This document shows, piece after piece, positions 7,069 through 14,250 of a DNA stretch of 14,336 bases; the first letter of the stretch is position 1; every line of letters starts with the position of its first letter. The stretch lies in contig CAJUHN010000075.1 in NCBI GenBank assembly GCA_910585935.1, positions 1 to 14,336 on the forward strand, written 5' to 3'. The position numbers and the translations under genes were made by a program. The DNA is from an uncultured Lachnospiraceae bacterium (GTDB lineage Bacteria > Bacillota > Clostridia > Lachnospirales > Lachnospiraceae). A model generated the notes under the pieces. The model did no database searches, was not told the origin of the DNA, and was given only the letters and a program-made list of their open reading frames with translations.

Positions 7069-7223
7069 TATGTTTGTTTCTATCTTAAATATTTTATTTT
7101 ACAGATACATATTTTCCCTTTTCAAAGGTATTTCTAATGTATAAAACCAGAAAGATAATGAATAACATTTATGACAGAAAAAGTGGCATTATTTAACATC
7201 TCTACAAATTGTGAAGTTATCCT

Positions 7224-7685
7224 TTAGAGAAAACAACGATTTACACCAAACCATTCTTCTCTTTCAGAAAGCAGCCTTTTTAGATGCATCAGTTTTTGAG
7301 TAAGGACTTCATTTCTCTTTACAACATCGATATCTTCGTAATCAGTAAATGAAATCCATTCGTTTATATTCTGGCTTATATCATCATAAAGGTATTGACA
7401 AAATTGCAGCATACTTGTATGAGAAAATTCATTGATTACATTTTCTTTATGCAAAGGATAACGTTCATCATCTTCACATATAATATGACAGTTCCAGTAG
7501 CTTACTGTACACAAAAAACGATTGGGTTCTAAATATCCTTTTACACAAAATGGTAACATCGTTTCAAGCCCATGTATTGCCTGTTCCACCCACTCGAACG
7601 CAATATCATCAAGATAACTTAATGCGTATATAGAAGTATCTTCAAGTTGAAAATTACTCCAACCATAAACAGGCTTTGTCAGCAT
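7224..7685 (-). CDS. Uncharacterised 153-aa protein
   Basis: I do not recognise this protein. It is soluble, without signal peptide or membrane segment, and rich in aromatic residues and cysteine. Its N-terminal half runs from YGWSNFQLEDTSIYALSYLDD through FEWVEQAIHGLETMLPF to CTVSYWNCHIICEDD; the C-terminal third, from SFTDYEDIDVVKRNE through LTQKLMHLKRLLSEREEW, is probably helical. The start is well supported by AGGAGGT 7 nt before ATG 7685. A TATAAA-like -10 lies about 30 nt further upstream without a clear -35. It sits alone between repeats C and D, which face inward, and interrupts a region of conserved minus-strand genes, so it looks accessory. A small acidic orphan protein like this could be an immunity or stress protein, but nothing in the sequence proves it. 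Confidence 0.75.
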   Translation of the reverse strand: MLTKPVYGWSNFQLEDTSIYALSYLDDIAFEWVEQAIHGLETMLPFCVKGYLEPNRFLCTVSYWNCHIICEDDERYPLHKENVINEFSHTSMLQFCQYLYDDISQNINEWISFTDYEDIDVVKRNEVLTQKLMHLKRLLSEREEWFGVNRCFL

Positions 7686-7796
7686 TTATTTTACCTCCTA
7701 TCTTAATTCTCGATTTATACACTTAATCATAAAAATGGGAAAATGTATTGCTGTTTTTGAGATAAATATGTAACATAATGTAGTTTTTTGTAGAAC

Positions 7797-7954
7797 AACT
7801 GATAAAGTAGCTCCGGCAAGTATCTATTCCAAAAGAAGTCCCTTGGAAGACGTTGGTACTTAATAAGCAGTTCCGTTAGGAGCTGCGAATTTAGTACCGT
7901 TACGTCTGGAACGGAGCGAGAGCGCGACTTCGTTGGAATAGATACTTGCCGGAG
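7797..7954 (+). repeat. Structured dispersed repeat, copy D
   Basis: A complete copy in plus orientation. The outer stem is a perfect 22-bp inverted repeat (7811-7832 with 7933-7954), different in sequence from copies B and C apart from its inner ATTCCAA end. The inner stem is GAAGTC (7835-7840) with GACTTC (7926-7931), a further compensated version. The next stem pairs AGACGT (7848-7853) with ACGTCT (7902-7907) and GGTACT (7855-7860) with AGTACC (7893-7898). The apical hairpin is 8 bp (7867-7874 with 7879-7886) around GTTA and includes one G-T wobble. The side loop reads GAGA. The 5' box is degenerate (GTAGC instead of CTAGCG). It lies 59 bp downstream of the pgcA stop codon. Confidence 0.93.
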
Positions 7955-8013
7955 TGGGATTAATGGGATGAGCGGAATTTCCTCTATACCCCAAAATTGT
8001 TCATGATTCTTAA

Positions 8014-9741
8014 TTATTCTTCTATCATTGCTAAAACAGCTTTTCCTAATTCTTGTGATTTCTCATTAGCATCTTCTAGTGATGCTCCTTTTATACCATA
8101 ATATAATTTTACTTTTGGCTCTGTGCCGGAAGGTCTTACGCATACCCAAGCGTCATCTTCTAAGTCATAATATAATACATTGGAGCTAGGTAAACCAGTG
8201 GCAGTGATTTCTCCTGTTTTCATATTCTGAATGGTATCCTTTTTATAATCCCTAGCAGAAAGAACCTGATATTTTCCGATTTGAGCAGGTGGGTTGTTAC
8301 GAAGGTCTTCTAAGATCTTCTGAATTTTATCTAAACCTTCTATTCCCTTCATTGTGATAGATTTTACATCATCTTTGTAATAGCCATAGCGTTCATACAT
8401 ATCTATCATAGCATCCCAAAGGGTTTTCCCTTTAGTTTTATAGTAAGCTGCCGCTTCACAGAGTGCCATAGTTGCTACAATCGCATCTTTATCTCTGGCA
8501 TGTGTTCCGATTAAACAGCCATAACTCTCTTCAAATCCGAATAAATATGTTCCTTTTCCTGATTGTTCAAATCCTAAAATCTGCTGTCCGATGTATTTGA
8601 ATCCTGTCAGAACTTCAATTAATTTTACACCATAGTATTTTGCTATGGCATCTGCCATATTCGTGGTCACTATTGTTTTGATTAAAGCTCCATCTTCTGG
8701 CAGACCCTGTAGTTCTTTTATTTGGCTGATTTCATAGTCTGCTAACAGACAGCCTGACATATTTCCGGTTAAGGTGATATATTCTCCAGTTTTAGAATCT
8801 TTTACATAAACTCCTAAGCGGTCAGCATCTGGGTCTGTAGCTAAAACTAAATCCGCATCTTTTTCTTTTGCCAGTTTTAATGCTAATTCAAACGCTTCCT
8901 TTGCTTCTGGATTCGGATAGCTAACGGTTGGAAATTCTCCATCTGGTAATTCTTGCTCTGGAACAACATACACATTTTCAAATCCTAGCTCTTTTAATAC
9001 TCTTCTAGCTGGAATATTTCCTGTTCCATGTAAAGGAGTATAGACGATTTTTAAATCTTTTTGAACTTCTTTGATGCTGTCTAAATGGCGTACTTGTTTT
9101 TTTAGCTGTTCCATATAGGCATCGTCAATAACTTGTCCGATGACTTCATATAGATTTTCCGCTTTTGCAGTTTCTTTGTCCATGGTTTTTACTGTGCTGT
9201 AATCTGTCACTGCTTTTACTTCTGCCATGATTCCTGTATCATTTGGAGGAGTGATTTGAGCACCATCTTCCCAATATACTTTATAGCCATTATATTCTGG
9301 AGGATTATGGCTTGCTGTGATATTGATACCTGCTGTACATTTTAATTCACGCACGGCAAAAGATAATTCTGGAGTAGGGCGCAGACTTTCAAATACATAT
9401 GCTTTAATGCCATTGGCTGCTAAACAAAGTGCTGCCTCATCTGCAAATTCTGGGGACATTCTGCGAGAATCGTAAGCAATCGCTACTCCTTGTGCTGCTT
9501 TTCCCATTTTCTTTATATAGTTTGCTAATCCTTGTGTTGCTTTACGAACAGTGTAGATGTTCATACGGTTTGTACCTGCTCCAATCACACCTCTAAGCCC
9601 TGCTGTTCCAAATTCTAAATCAGCGTAAAAGCGTTCTTTGATTTCGTTTTCATCATCTTTAATCGCTTTTAATTCTGCCTTAGTCGCTTCATCAAAATAA
9701 TCATTGCTTAACCACTCTTCATAATTTTTTTTGTAATCCAT
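8014..9741 (-). CDS. pgcA: Phosphoglucomutase / phospho-sugar mutase
   Basis: A 575-residue alpha-D-phosphohexomutase of the PgcA/PGM2 type. It interconverts glucose 6-phosphate and glucose 1-phosphate in the cytoplasm, feeding UDP-glucose and cell-envelope polysaccharide synthesis. All four active-site regions are present: the phosphoserine loop TASHNPP (S144), the Mg2+ loop DPDADR (D303, D305, D307), the sugar-specificity loop FEESYG (E404-G408), and the phosphate-binding loop RPSGTEPK (R536-K543). The N-terminal EFGTAGLRGVIGAGTNRMN is also typical of this subgroup. Length matches the Bacillus enzyme (about 580). AGGAGG lies 9 nt before the ATG. It is 98 bp downstream of the PEGA lipoprotein gene, with no clear terminator between them, so read-through is possible. 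Specificity for mannose versus glucose cannot be settled by eye. Confidence 0.93.
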   Translation of the reverse strand: MDYKKNYEEWLSNDYFDEATKAELKAIKDDENEIKERFYADLEFGTAGLRGVIGAGTNRMNIYTVRKATQGLANYIKKMGKAAQGVAIAYDSRRMSPEFADEAALCLAANGIKAYVFESLRPTPELSFAVRELKCTAGINITASHNPPEYNGYKVYWEDGAQITPPNDTGIMAEVKAVTDYSTVKTMDKETAKAENLYEVIGQVIDDAYMEQLKKQVRHLDSIKEVQKDLKIVYTPLHGTGNIPARRVLKELGFENVYVVPEQELPDGEFPTVSYPNPEAKEAFELALKLAKEKDADLVLATDPDADRLGVYVKDSKTGEYITLTGNMSGCLLADYEISQIKELQGLPEDGALIKTIVTTNMADAIAKYYGVKLIEVLTGFKYIGQQILGFEQSGKGTYLFGFEESYGCLIGTHARDKDAIVATMALCEAAAYYKTKGKTLWDAMIDMYERYGYYKDDVKSITMKGIEGLDKIQKILEDLRNNPPAQIGKYQVLSARDYKKDTIQNMKTGEITATGLPSSNVLYYDLEDDAWVCVRPSGTEPKVKLYYGIKGASLEDANEKSQELGKAVLAMIEE

Positions 9742-9839
9742 TCTAGAATACCTCCTGCTAATATGATGAATTTTTTATTTATTTTATATATTGATATTTA
9801 TTTTTTCATTCGTTTTTGCTTTTTTACTTTTTTCTATCG

Positions 9840-11366
9840 TTAATTTGCCACTAATGCTGGAAAACTGTAATGACTATCCGCTTTATCACCAGATATTGTT
9901 ATGGTATGCGCTTTGGTTGCATAGCCTTCTTGTTTTAAAATGATGGTGTGCTCTCCGCTCTGCTTTGTAAAGCTCACTGGCGCGATTCCTTGATATACTC
10001 CATCGAAATAAACAGATACACCAGAAGGGGCTTCTATATGCACTTTATAATCTGTGATTTCTTTTCCTGTGTTAGCTCCTGGTCCGGGTGCAGTTGTTTC
10101 CTGTTGTGTGGTCGTCTGATTTGGTTCTGTTACAGTTGGAGTTATTACGGTTGGAGTCGTTACAGTTGGAGTTTGAACAGTAGGGGCTGTCTTCGTTGTA
10201 GTAGTTGGAGAAGTTGTAGCAACTGTTGATGTGGTTGTTTGCCCCTGCGAGGTTTCAGGCGTTGAAGCAACTACTGTTTCAAGAGGTTTAGTAGTCGTAG
10301 GTTCTTCTAGTTCTGGCTTTCCGAGCGTGATATCCCTCTTTTGAAAGCTTTCATTCACTAAAAGGTCTGCTTTATAAGTGATATAACCCTCTGCTTCTAC
10401 TCTGATTTTATAAGAACCATAGACGAGTTCAACCACTTCATCATATGGTGTTTTTCTACCATCTATATATAGGATAGCATTTTCTGGTTTAATTGTAAAC
10501 TCAATACTTCCAATTTGTTGTGCTTCTTCTTTAAATTGCCCTACATCTACTATGAGTTCTTCATTTTTTACTACTTTAATAGATTTTGTAGCACTATGAC
10601 CATCTTTTGTAATATGGAGATTATATTCTCCTTCTGGAACAATTAAAATCATTCCTTCTGTAACTTGCTGACCGATTCGATTTCCTACCATTACGATTCC
10701 ATCATAATAATCTTCTGCATTTTCTAATATCACATAACCATGTCCTTTTGTAATGGTGATCGAATAAATTGTTTTATCATAGCCGCGAAGTAGAAGTTCA
10801 TCTTTTTCATGGATTTCCGTAGCAGTTTCTAAACGCTGTCCATCGGACAATACGACTACATTTTCCTTAAATTGATATAATGTATTGCCTATTTTTATCG
10901 TTCCTGCCTCATTATCTATCTTAAAATCAGTCACATTGCGGTTTTCCCACGCATCAGCAGATTTAGTTAATTTTTTCATCTTGCTGTTTCCCTCGTCATA
11001 GCCGCCATTCACAATATCTCCTAAGTTAATTTGAGTCATGGAAATAATATCTCCATATTTATCACGAACATCTGTTGCCCCTGTATAAGTATAAAGGCGA
11101 ATACTGTCATCATCAATGTTTTGAATCGTGATAGTGAGATTTTCTGTATCTAAAGCTGTCACTACACCATAACATGTCCCATTATAATTGAGTTGTGTTG
11201 TAGATTCAGATTCTTCCGATTTTGCTTTAACTACTCCGCCATAACGCCTTACATTGGATATGTTAGAAGTATTAGATGTATTCGTACAGCCTGTTAGAGT
11301 GCATAGTAGGGATATAGTTAAAAATAGCAAAAAAATAGCTGAACGGAATGAATAATTCTTATGCAT
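9840..11366 (-). CDS. PEGA-domain lipoprotein with Thr/Pro-rich linker
   Basis: A 508-residue surface lipoprotein. Residues 1-27 are a signal peptide with lipobox LTGC (C27). Residues about 60-215 form a beta-rich domain that I do not recognise. PEGA-like beta domains follow: a degenerate one at about 220-278 (EGEYNLHITKDGHSATKSIKV), a clear one at 286-347 (GSIEFTIKPENAILYIDG through YGSYKIRVEAEGYITY), and a third at 440-492 (SVYFDGVYQGIAP through GEHTIILKQEGYATK). Between the last two lies a Thr/Pro-rich linker (352-432), probably an extended spacer through the wall, partly encoded by 15-bp tandem repeats. PEGA domains are associated with surface-layer and wall-exposed proteins; no enzymatic role is visible. 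AAAGGAG lies 7 nt before the ATG. A TGTTATAAT extended -10 lies upstream, so it probably has its own promoter. Confidence 0.85.
   Translation of the reverse strand: MHKNYSFRSAIFLLFLTISLLCTLTGCTNTSNTSNISNVRRYGGVVKAKSEESESTTQLNYNGTCYGVVTALDTENLTITIQNIDDDSIRLYTYTGATDVRDKYGDIISMTQINLGDIVNGGYDEGNSKMKKLTKSADAWENRNVTDFKIDNEAGTIKIGNTLYQFKENVVVLSDGQRLETATEIHEKDELLLRGYDKTIYSITITKGHGYVILENAEDYYDGIVMVGNRIGQQVTEGMILIVPEGEYNLHITKDGHSATKSIKVVKNEELIVDVGQFKEEAQQIGSIEFTIKPENAILYIDGRKTPYDEVVELVYGSYKIRVEAEGYITYKADLLVNESFQKRDITLGKPELEEPTTTKPLETVVASTPETSQGQTTTSTVATTSPTTTTKTAPTVQTPTVTTPTVITPTVTEPNQTTTQQETTAPGPGANTGKEITDYKVHIEAPSGVSVYFDGVYQGIAPVSFTKQSGEHTIILKQEGYATKAHTITISGDKADSHYSFPALVAN
10129..10173 (-). repeat. 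15-bp tandem repeat in the Thr/Pro linker (three units)
   Basis: Three consecutive 15-bp units (10129-10143, 10144-10158, 10159-10173) differ by only a few bases and encode a five-residue Thr/Pro/Val repeat (TPTVT and TPTVI) in the linker of the PEGA lipoprotein. The unit is a whole number of codons, so copy-number change would lengthen or shorten the linker in frame. Confidence 0.75.
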
Positions 11367-11432
11367 AGTATTACTCCTTTAATATGTGCTAAATGAATGG
11401 GATAAAAGGAAGGATAATAGAACTATAGGGGT

Positions 11433-11441
11433 ATTATAACA
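11433..11441 (-). promoter_or_regulatory. Extended -10 promoter element of the PEGA lipoprotein gene
   Basis: On the minus strand TGTTATAAT is a perfect extended -10 box (TGn plus TATAAT). No good -35 is visible at 17 nt, which is acceptable for extended -10 promoters. Transcription would start near 11426 and give a leader of about 60 nt before the ATG at 11366. Confidence 0.6.
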
Positions 11442-11529
11442 TAAATAAATTTGGAAAGCTAGTGAGAGATAGAAATTAATTAGATTTGTTTTAGAATGTT
11501 TATTTTTATTGTTTGTTTTTAGTAATATA

Positions 11530-11560
11530 TAAAAAAACAAAGAACTACCATAGTTCTTTA
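11530..11560 (-). terminator. Rho-independent terminator of the cell-wall-binding protein gene
   Basis: A 9-bp perfect stem (11539-11547 with 11551-11559) around a 3-nt loop is followed on the minus strand by a G and seven T residues (11531-11537). It begins about 40 nt after the stop codon at 11599. The stem is AT-rich and therefore modest. A second copy of the 10-nt upstream arm (AAAGAACTAT on the minus strand) lies at 11571-11580 and could compete for the same partner. Confidence 0.75.
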
Positions 11561-11598
11561 TTGAATTATGATAGTTCTTTATGTTTATGTTATTATTT

Positions 11599-13680
11599 TT
11601 ATTCAATTACTGCCTCAATAGTAGCATCACCAGTTATATTAACTTCAAATGTATTCTCTTGTGTTGGATTATATGTTGTAGTTTCTTTATTTATTGTTAC
11701 ATTTAATTGTTTTGCTGCATAGCCACCAGCTACTGTTAATACAATACTTACTTTACCACTATATTGTGTTGAAAAATTTGCACCTGTTACCTTGTCTTCA
11801 TTAATTGCATATGTTACATACTCACCACTTACTGTTACTCCTGTAGCTGTAATAGTAAATTTTGTATCTGGGTTCGGATTATCTGTGTCTGGATTATCTG
11901 TGTCTGGATTATCTGTGTCTGGATTATCCGGGTTATCTGTTGCTTCTTTTTCAACTGTAATTTCAATTTCAGTAGCTTTTGTTACGCCTGTGATAGTTGT
12001 AGTTACAACACCATCTTCTGCTACTTTTAAATCTCCAACTGTAGCTTCACCAGCAGTTACTTTTGTTACTTTGTATCCTAATTCTGGAACAATTGTTAAA
12101 GTAGCTTTCTCTTTTTCAGATACTAATTTAGTATTTAAAGAAGCTGTAGCATTATCACATTTACCAATTGTTAATTCAAATCTTTCTATTATATTTTCTT
12201 CTGGTATCTCGATCTTTTCGTTTGTTTTGGAATTGGAATCTGTTATTTCAATCTCCTTATTTGTAACTTCTACTTTTGTACCACCAGGAACACTACAATT
12301 TGCAGCGGCAATAACTGTTTCAACTTTTGCTGATTCGGTAGCAGTAATTGATGTACCTTTTGCAGATTCGCCTACTTCTATCTTTTCAACCTTTGCACCA
12401 TCTTCTAATTTTATTTCAGCTGGTGCATTAACTACTATATTTGTAACTTCAGTATTAACTACTACTTGTTCATTAGCTTTATTTACTTGTAATGTTTCAA
12501 CAGGAGCTGATACTTCTACTTTCTTAGTAGTTTCCACAATTATTACAGGAATTTCAATTTCAACTTTAATTTCATTACCTTCAGCATCTTTTTCACTTAA
12601 CACAACTGAAGCTATATCATTTAATACAATTGTATTTATTTTAACTGTACTAGAACCTATCTCAATTTTAGCAGTCCTTTTTACTTCTACTTTAGCTACT
12701 GTTGTATTTCCTGATAGTAAAACATGTACTTGCTTTCCTTCTAATTTATCTGTAGCTAATTTTCCTTTAATTTTACAATTCTTAAGTGTAACTGTATTAG
12801 ATCCACCGCCACGAACAAATACATCACCATTTATATCTAAATCTTCAAGATCTACATCTCCTTCTCCTACTGTACTGGAGATATAAACATTTTGAATTTC
12901 TTTACCTTCAGCATTTAAAGCTTTAAGGGTTTCTGCATTAATTGTTCCTGCTTTACGGATATATAAGTCACCATTTTTGTATTCATTTCCCTTCTTTGTA
13001 GAAGAGCTGCTATAACTTCCGCCTGAACTGCTACTGCTGGAGCTGCTTGAACTATCGCTTGAACTTGCATAGGAACTTATGGTTGTTCCATTAGAATTAA
13101 ATGCTACTGTTGCTGCTGGAGCGATTCCGATAGACGCGCCATTATCTCCGAATGTATATGTTTTTCCATCAATCGTATATGTACCAACCATCATTGCGCC
13201 TTTAGTACCATCAGAATTAGGATTTAAGTAGTATACTACACCATCCACACTAATAACACCACTCTGCATTACACCACTGCTGTTTGCAAAGTACCATTTT
13301 CCTCCATCATTAATCCAACCTGTCTGTAATGCTCCGCCTGCTTTAGAATTTAAGTAATACCATTTGTCACCATCTTGTACCCAGCCTGTTTGCATAGAAC
13401 CTTTTTTGCCGTTAGAAATAGGATTCAAATAATACCAATTCTTAGTGCTGTCCTGCAACCAACCAGTTGCCATATAGCCGTTTCCATCAAAATAATACCA
13501 GTCATTACCATCTTGGAACCATGTATTCGTTTTATAAGTTCCATTTGTATTTTGATACCACCACCCTGTATTATTCTGTTTCCATCCTGAACCGGCTGCA
13601 AATGCTGGTGCACAATTTCCTGCTATCATAGATACAGCAAGAGCTCCAACTAAAACGCGTTTCCATTGTGTCTTTCTCAT
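11599..13680 (-). CDS. Secreted cell-wall-binding protein with beta-solenoid-like middle
   Basis: A 693-residue surface protein. Signal peptide: residues 1-28, with cleavage probably after AFA. Residues 30-180 hold about six choline-binding-type cell-wall repeats (GWLQDSTKNWYYLN, TGWVQDGDKWYYLN, TGWINDGGKWYF), which would attach it non-covalently to wall polymers. A serine tract (202-228) is a flexible linker. Residues about 235-480 have short Val/Ile/Lys/Thr-rich strands with a ladder-like rhythm (VYISSTVGEGDVDLEDLDINGD, then NTVTLKNCKIKGKL, IVLNDIASVVL), suggesting a parallel beta-solenoid. Two Ig-like or immunoglobulin-related C-terminal segments flank a DNPDT repeat (about 580-605). There is no LPXTG or SLH motif. 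AAAGGAG is 9 nt before the ATG. Adhesion or a structural wall role is inferred from architecture only; no catalytic motif is visible. Confidence 0.85.
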   Translation of the reverse strand: MRKTQWKRVLVGALAVSMIAGNCAPAFAAGSGWKQNNTGWWYQNTNGTYKTNTWFQDGNDWYYFDGNGYMATGWLQDSTKNWYYLNPISNGKKGSMQTGWVQDGDKWYYLNSKAGGALQTGWINDGGKWYFANSSGVMQSGVISVDGVVYYLNPNSDGTKGAMMVGTYTIDGKTYTFGDNGASIGIAPAATVAFNSNGTTISSYASSSDSSSSSSSSSSGGSYSSSSTKKGNEYKNGDLYIRKAGTINAETLKALNAEGKEIQNVYISSTVGEGDVDLEDLDINGDVFVRGGGSNTVTLKNCKIKGKLATDKLEGKQVHVLLSGNTTVAKVEVKRTAKIEIGSSTVKINTIVLNDIASVVLSEKDAEGNEIKVEIEIPVIIVETTKKVEVSAPVETLQVNKANEQVVVNTEVTNIVVNAPAEIKLEDGAKVEKIEVGESAKGTSITATESAKVETVIAAANCSVPGGTKVEVTNKEIEITDSNSKTNEKIEIPEENIIERFELTIGKCDNATASLNTKLVSEKEKATLTIVPELGYKVTKVTAGEATVGDLKVAEDGVVTTTITGVTKATEIEITVEKEATDNPDNPDTDNPDTDNPDTDNPNPDTKFTITATGVTVSGEYVTYAINEDKVTGANFSTQYSGKVSIVLTVAGGYAAKQLNVTINKETTTYNPTQENTFEVNITGDATIEAVIE
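11876..11928 (-). repeat. 15-bp tandem repeat encoding the DNPDT linker
   Basis: Three perfect 15-bp units (11876-11920) plus an 8-bp partial unit encode the Asp/Asn/Pro/Thr linker before the last domain of the cell-wall-binding protein. Because the unit is five codons, slippage would change linker length without breaking the frame. Perfect identity between units suggests recent expansion. Confidence 0.85.
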
Positions 13681-13823
13681 CTTTTCTCTCTCCTTTCAAA
13701 CTTTTAAGCGAACAAGCCCATTTTATAAAAGTTTGTTCGTCTTCACATAATTTAATATACAATTTTATGAATTGTATATTATTTCCTTTCTTACGTGAAG
13801 ATCCTATAGATATGATTTATACA
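13681..13823 (-). promoter_or_regulatory. Long structured 5' leader of the cell-wall-binding protein gene
   Basis: From the predicted start near 13823 the leader is about 140 nt. It holds a 12-bp perfect hairpin (13753-13764 with 13770-13781, loop TTATG) nested inside a 7-bp outer pairing (13740-13746 with 13795-13801). Next comes a 7-bp hairpin (13709-13715 with 13733-13739). An 8-bp alternative pairing (13698-13705 with 13727-13734) overlaps that hairpin by two bases at 13733-13734 and abuts the AAAGGAG ribosome binding site. The last two are partly mutually exclusive, so translation control by refolding is possible. I recognise no known riboswitch. Confidence 0.45.
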
Positions 13824-13829
13824 ACTAAC

Positions 13830-13858
13830 AATATATCATATTAAGTTTTCTTAGTCAA
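13830..13858 (-). promoter_or_regulatory. Strong sigma-A-type promoter of the cell-wall-binding protein gene
   Basis: On the minus strand TTGACT (13853-13858) and TATATT (13830-13835) are separated by exactly 17 nt, and TGA directly precedes the -10 (an extended TGn element). This is the best promoter match in the window. Transcription would start near 13823. Confidence 0.75.
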
Positions 13859-13859
13859 G

Positions 13860-14250
13860 AATTAGAGCAAAAATAGTATCTTAAAATTTTCTATATTTTT
13901 TATATTTTTTTACATTTTCTTTACAATTTTCTTTCATTTTTAATAAATTCGTAAAAGCCATAAAAATTATGATACTTTTTTTTAATATAATAATATTATC
14001 TTTTATAATTTTCTATATTTAGATGATATGGCATATTATTCCTGTATAAAAATTAAAAAATATATCACTTATAAATAACCTTTATTCTGTTTCACTTTTT
14101 TTACCTATATTTTTTAGAATTATAAATCATAATTATAAAAATTTATTTTCCTTCTCATAGGTATTTTTTATATTTCTATCCCTACTAAATTTGTTACCGT
14201 TTGGTTCTTTTATTTATTATCGTGAAATTAATTCACTTTTCACAAATTAA
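13860..14250. other. Gene-free, extremely AT-rich intergenic stretch
   Basis: About 390 bp without any credible reading frame on either strand. It is dominated by T- and A-runs, with scattered TATAAT-like hexamers that mean little at this composition. A short imperfect palindrome (GTGAAATTAATTCAC, 14222-14236) lies just before repeat copy E. I see no RNA gene, hairpin terminator or protein remnant. Confidence 0.6.

Noticed and set aside
7054..7069. Rho-independent terminator at the right end of repeat C
   Set aside because: A stem followed by six T residues exists on the plus strand, but no plus-strand gene ends there, so I treat it as part of the repeat rather than an independent terminator.
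7171..7227. 18-codon plus-strand ORF (MTEKVALFNISTNCEVIL)
   Set aside because: No ribosome binding site, and it overlaps the stop of the 153-aa gene. Probably chance.
11792..12886. Long plus-strand open frame of 364 codons antisense to the cell-wall-binding protein gene
   Set aside because: It mirrors the low-complexity Val/Thr/Lys-rich sense protein, gives a biased Ser/Val/Thr translation with the tandem repeat read backwards, and has no convincing ribosome binding site. The sense gene has a signal peptide, domains, promoter and terminator.
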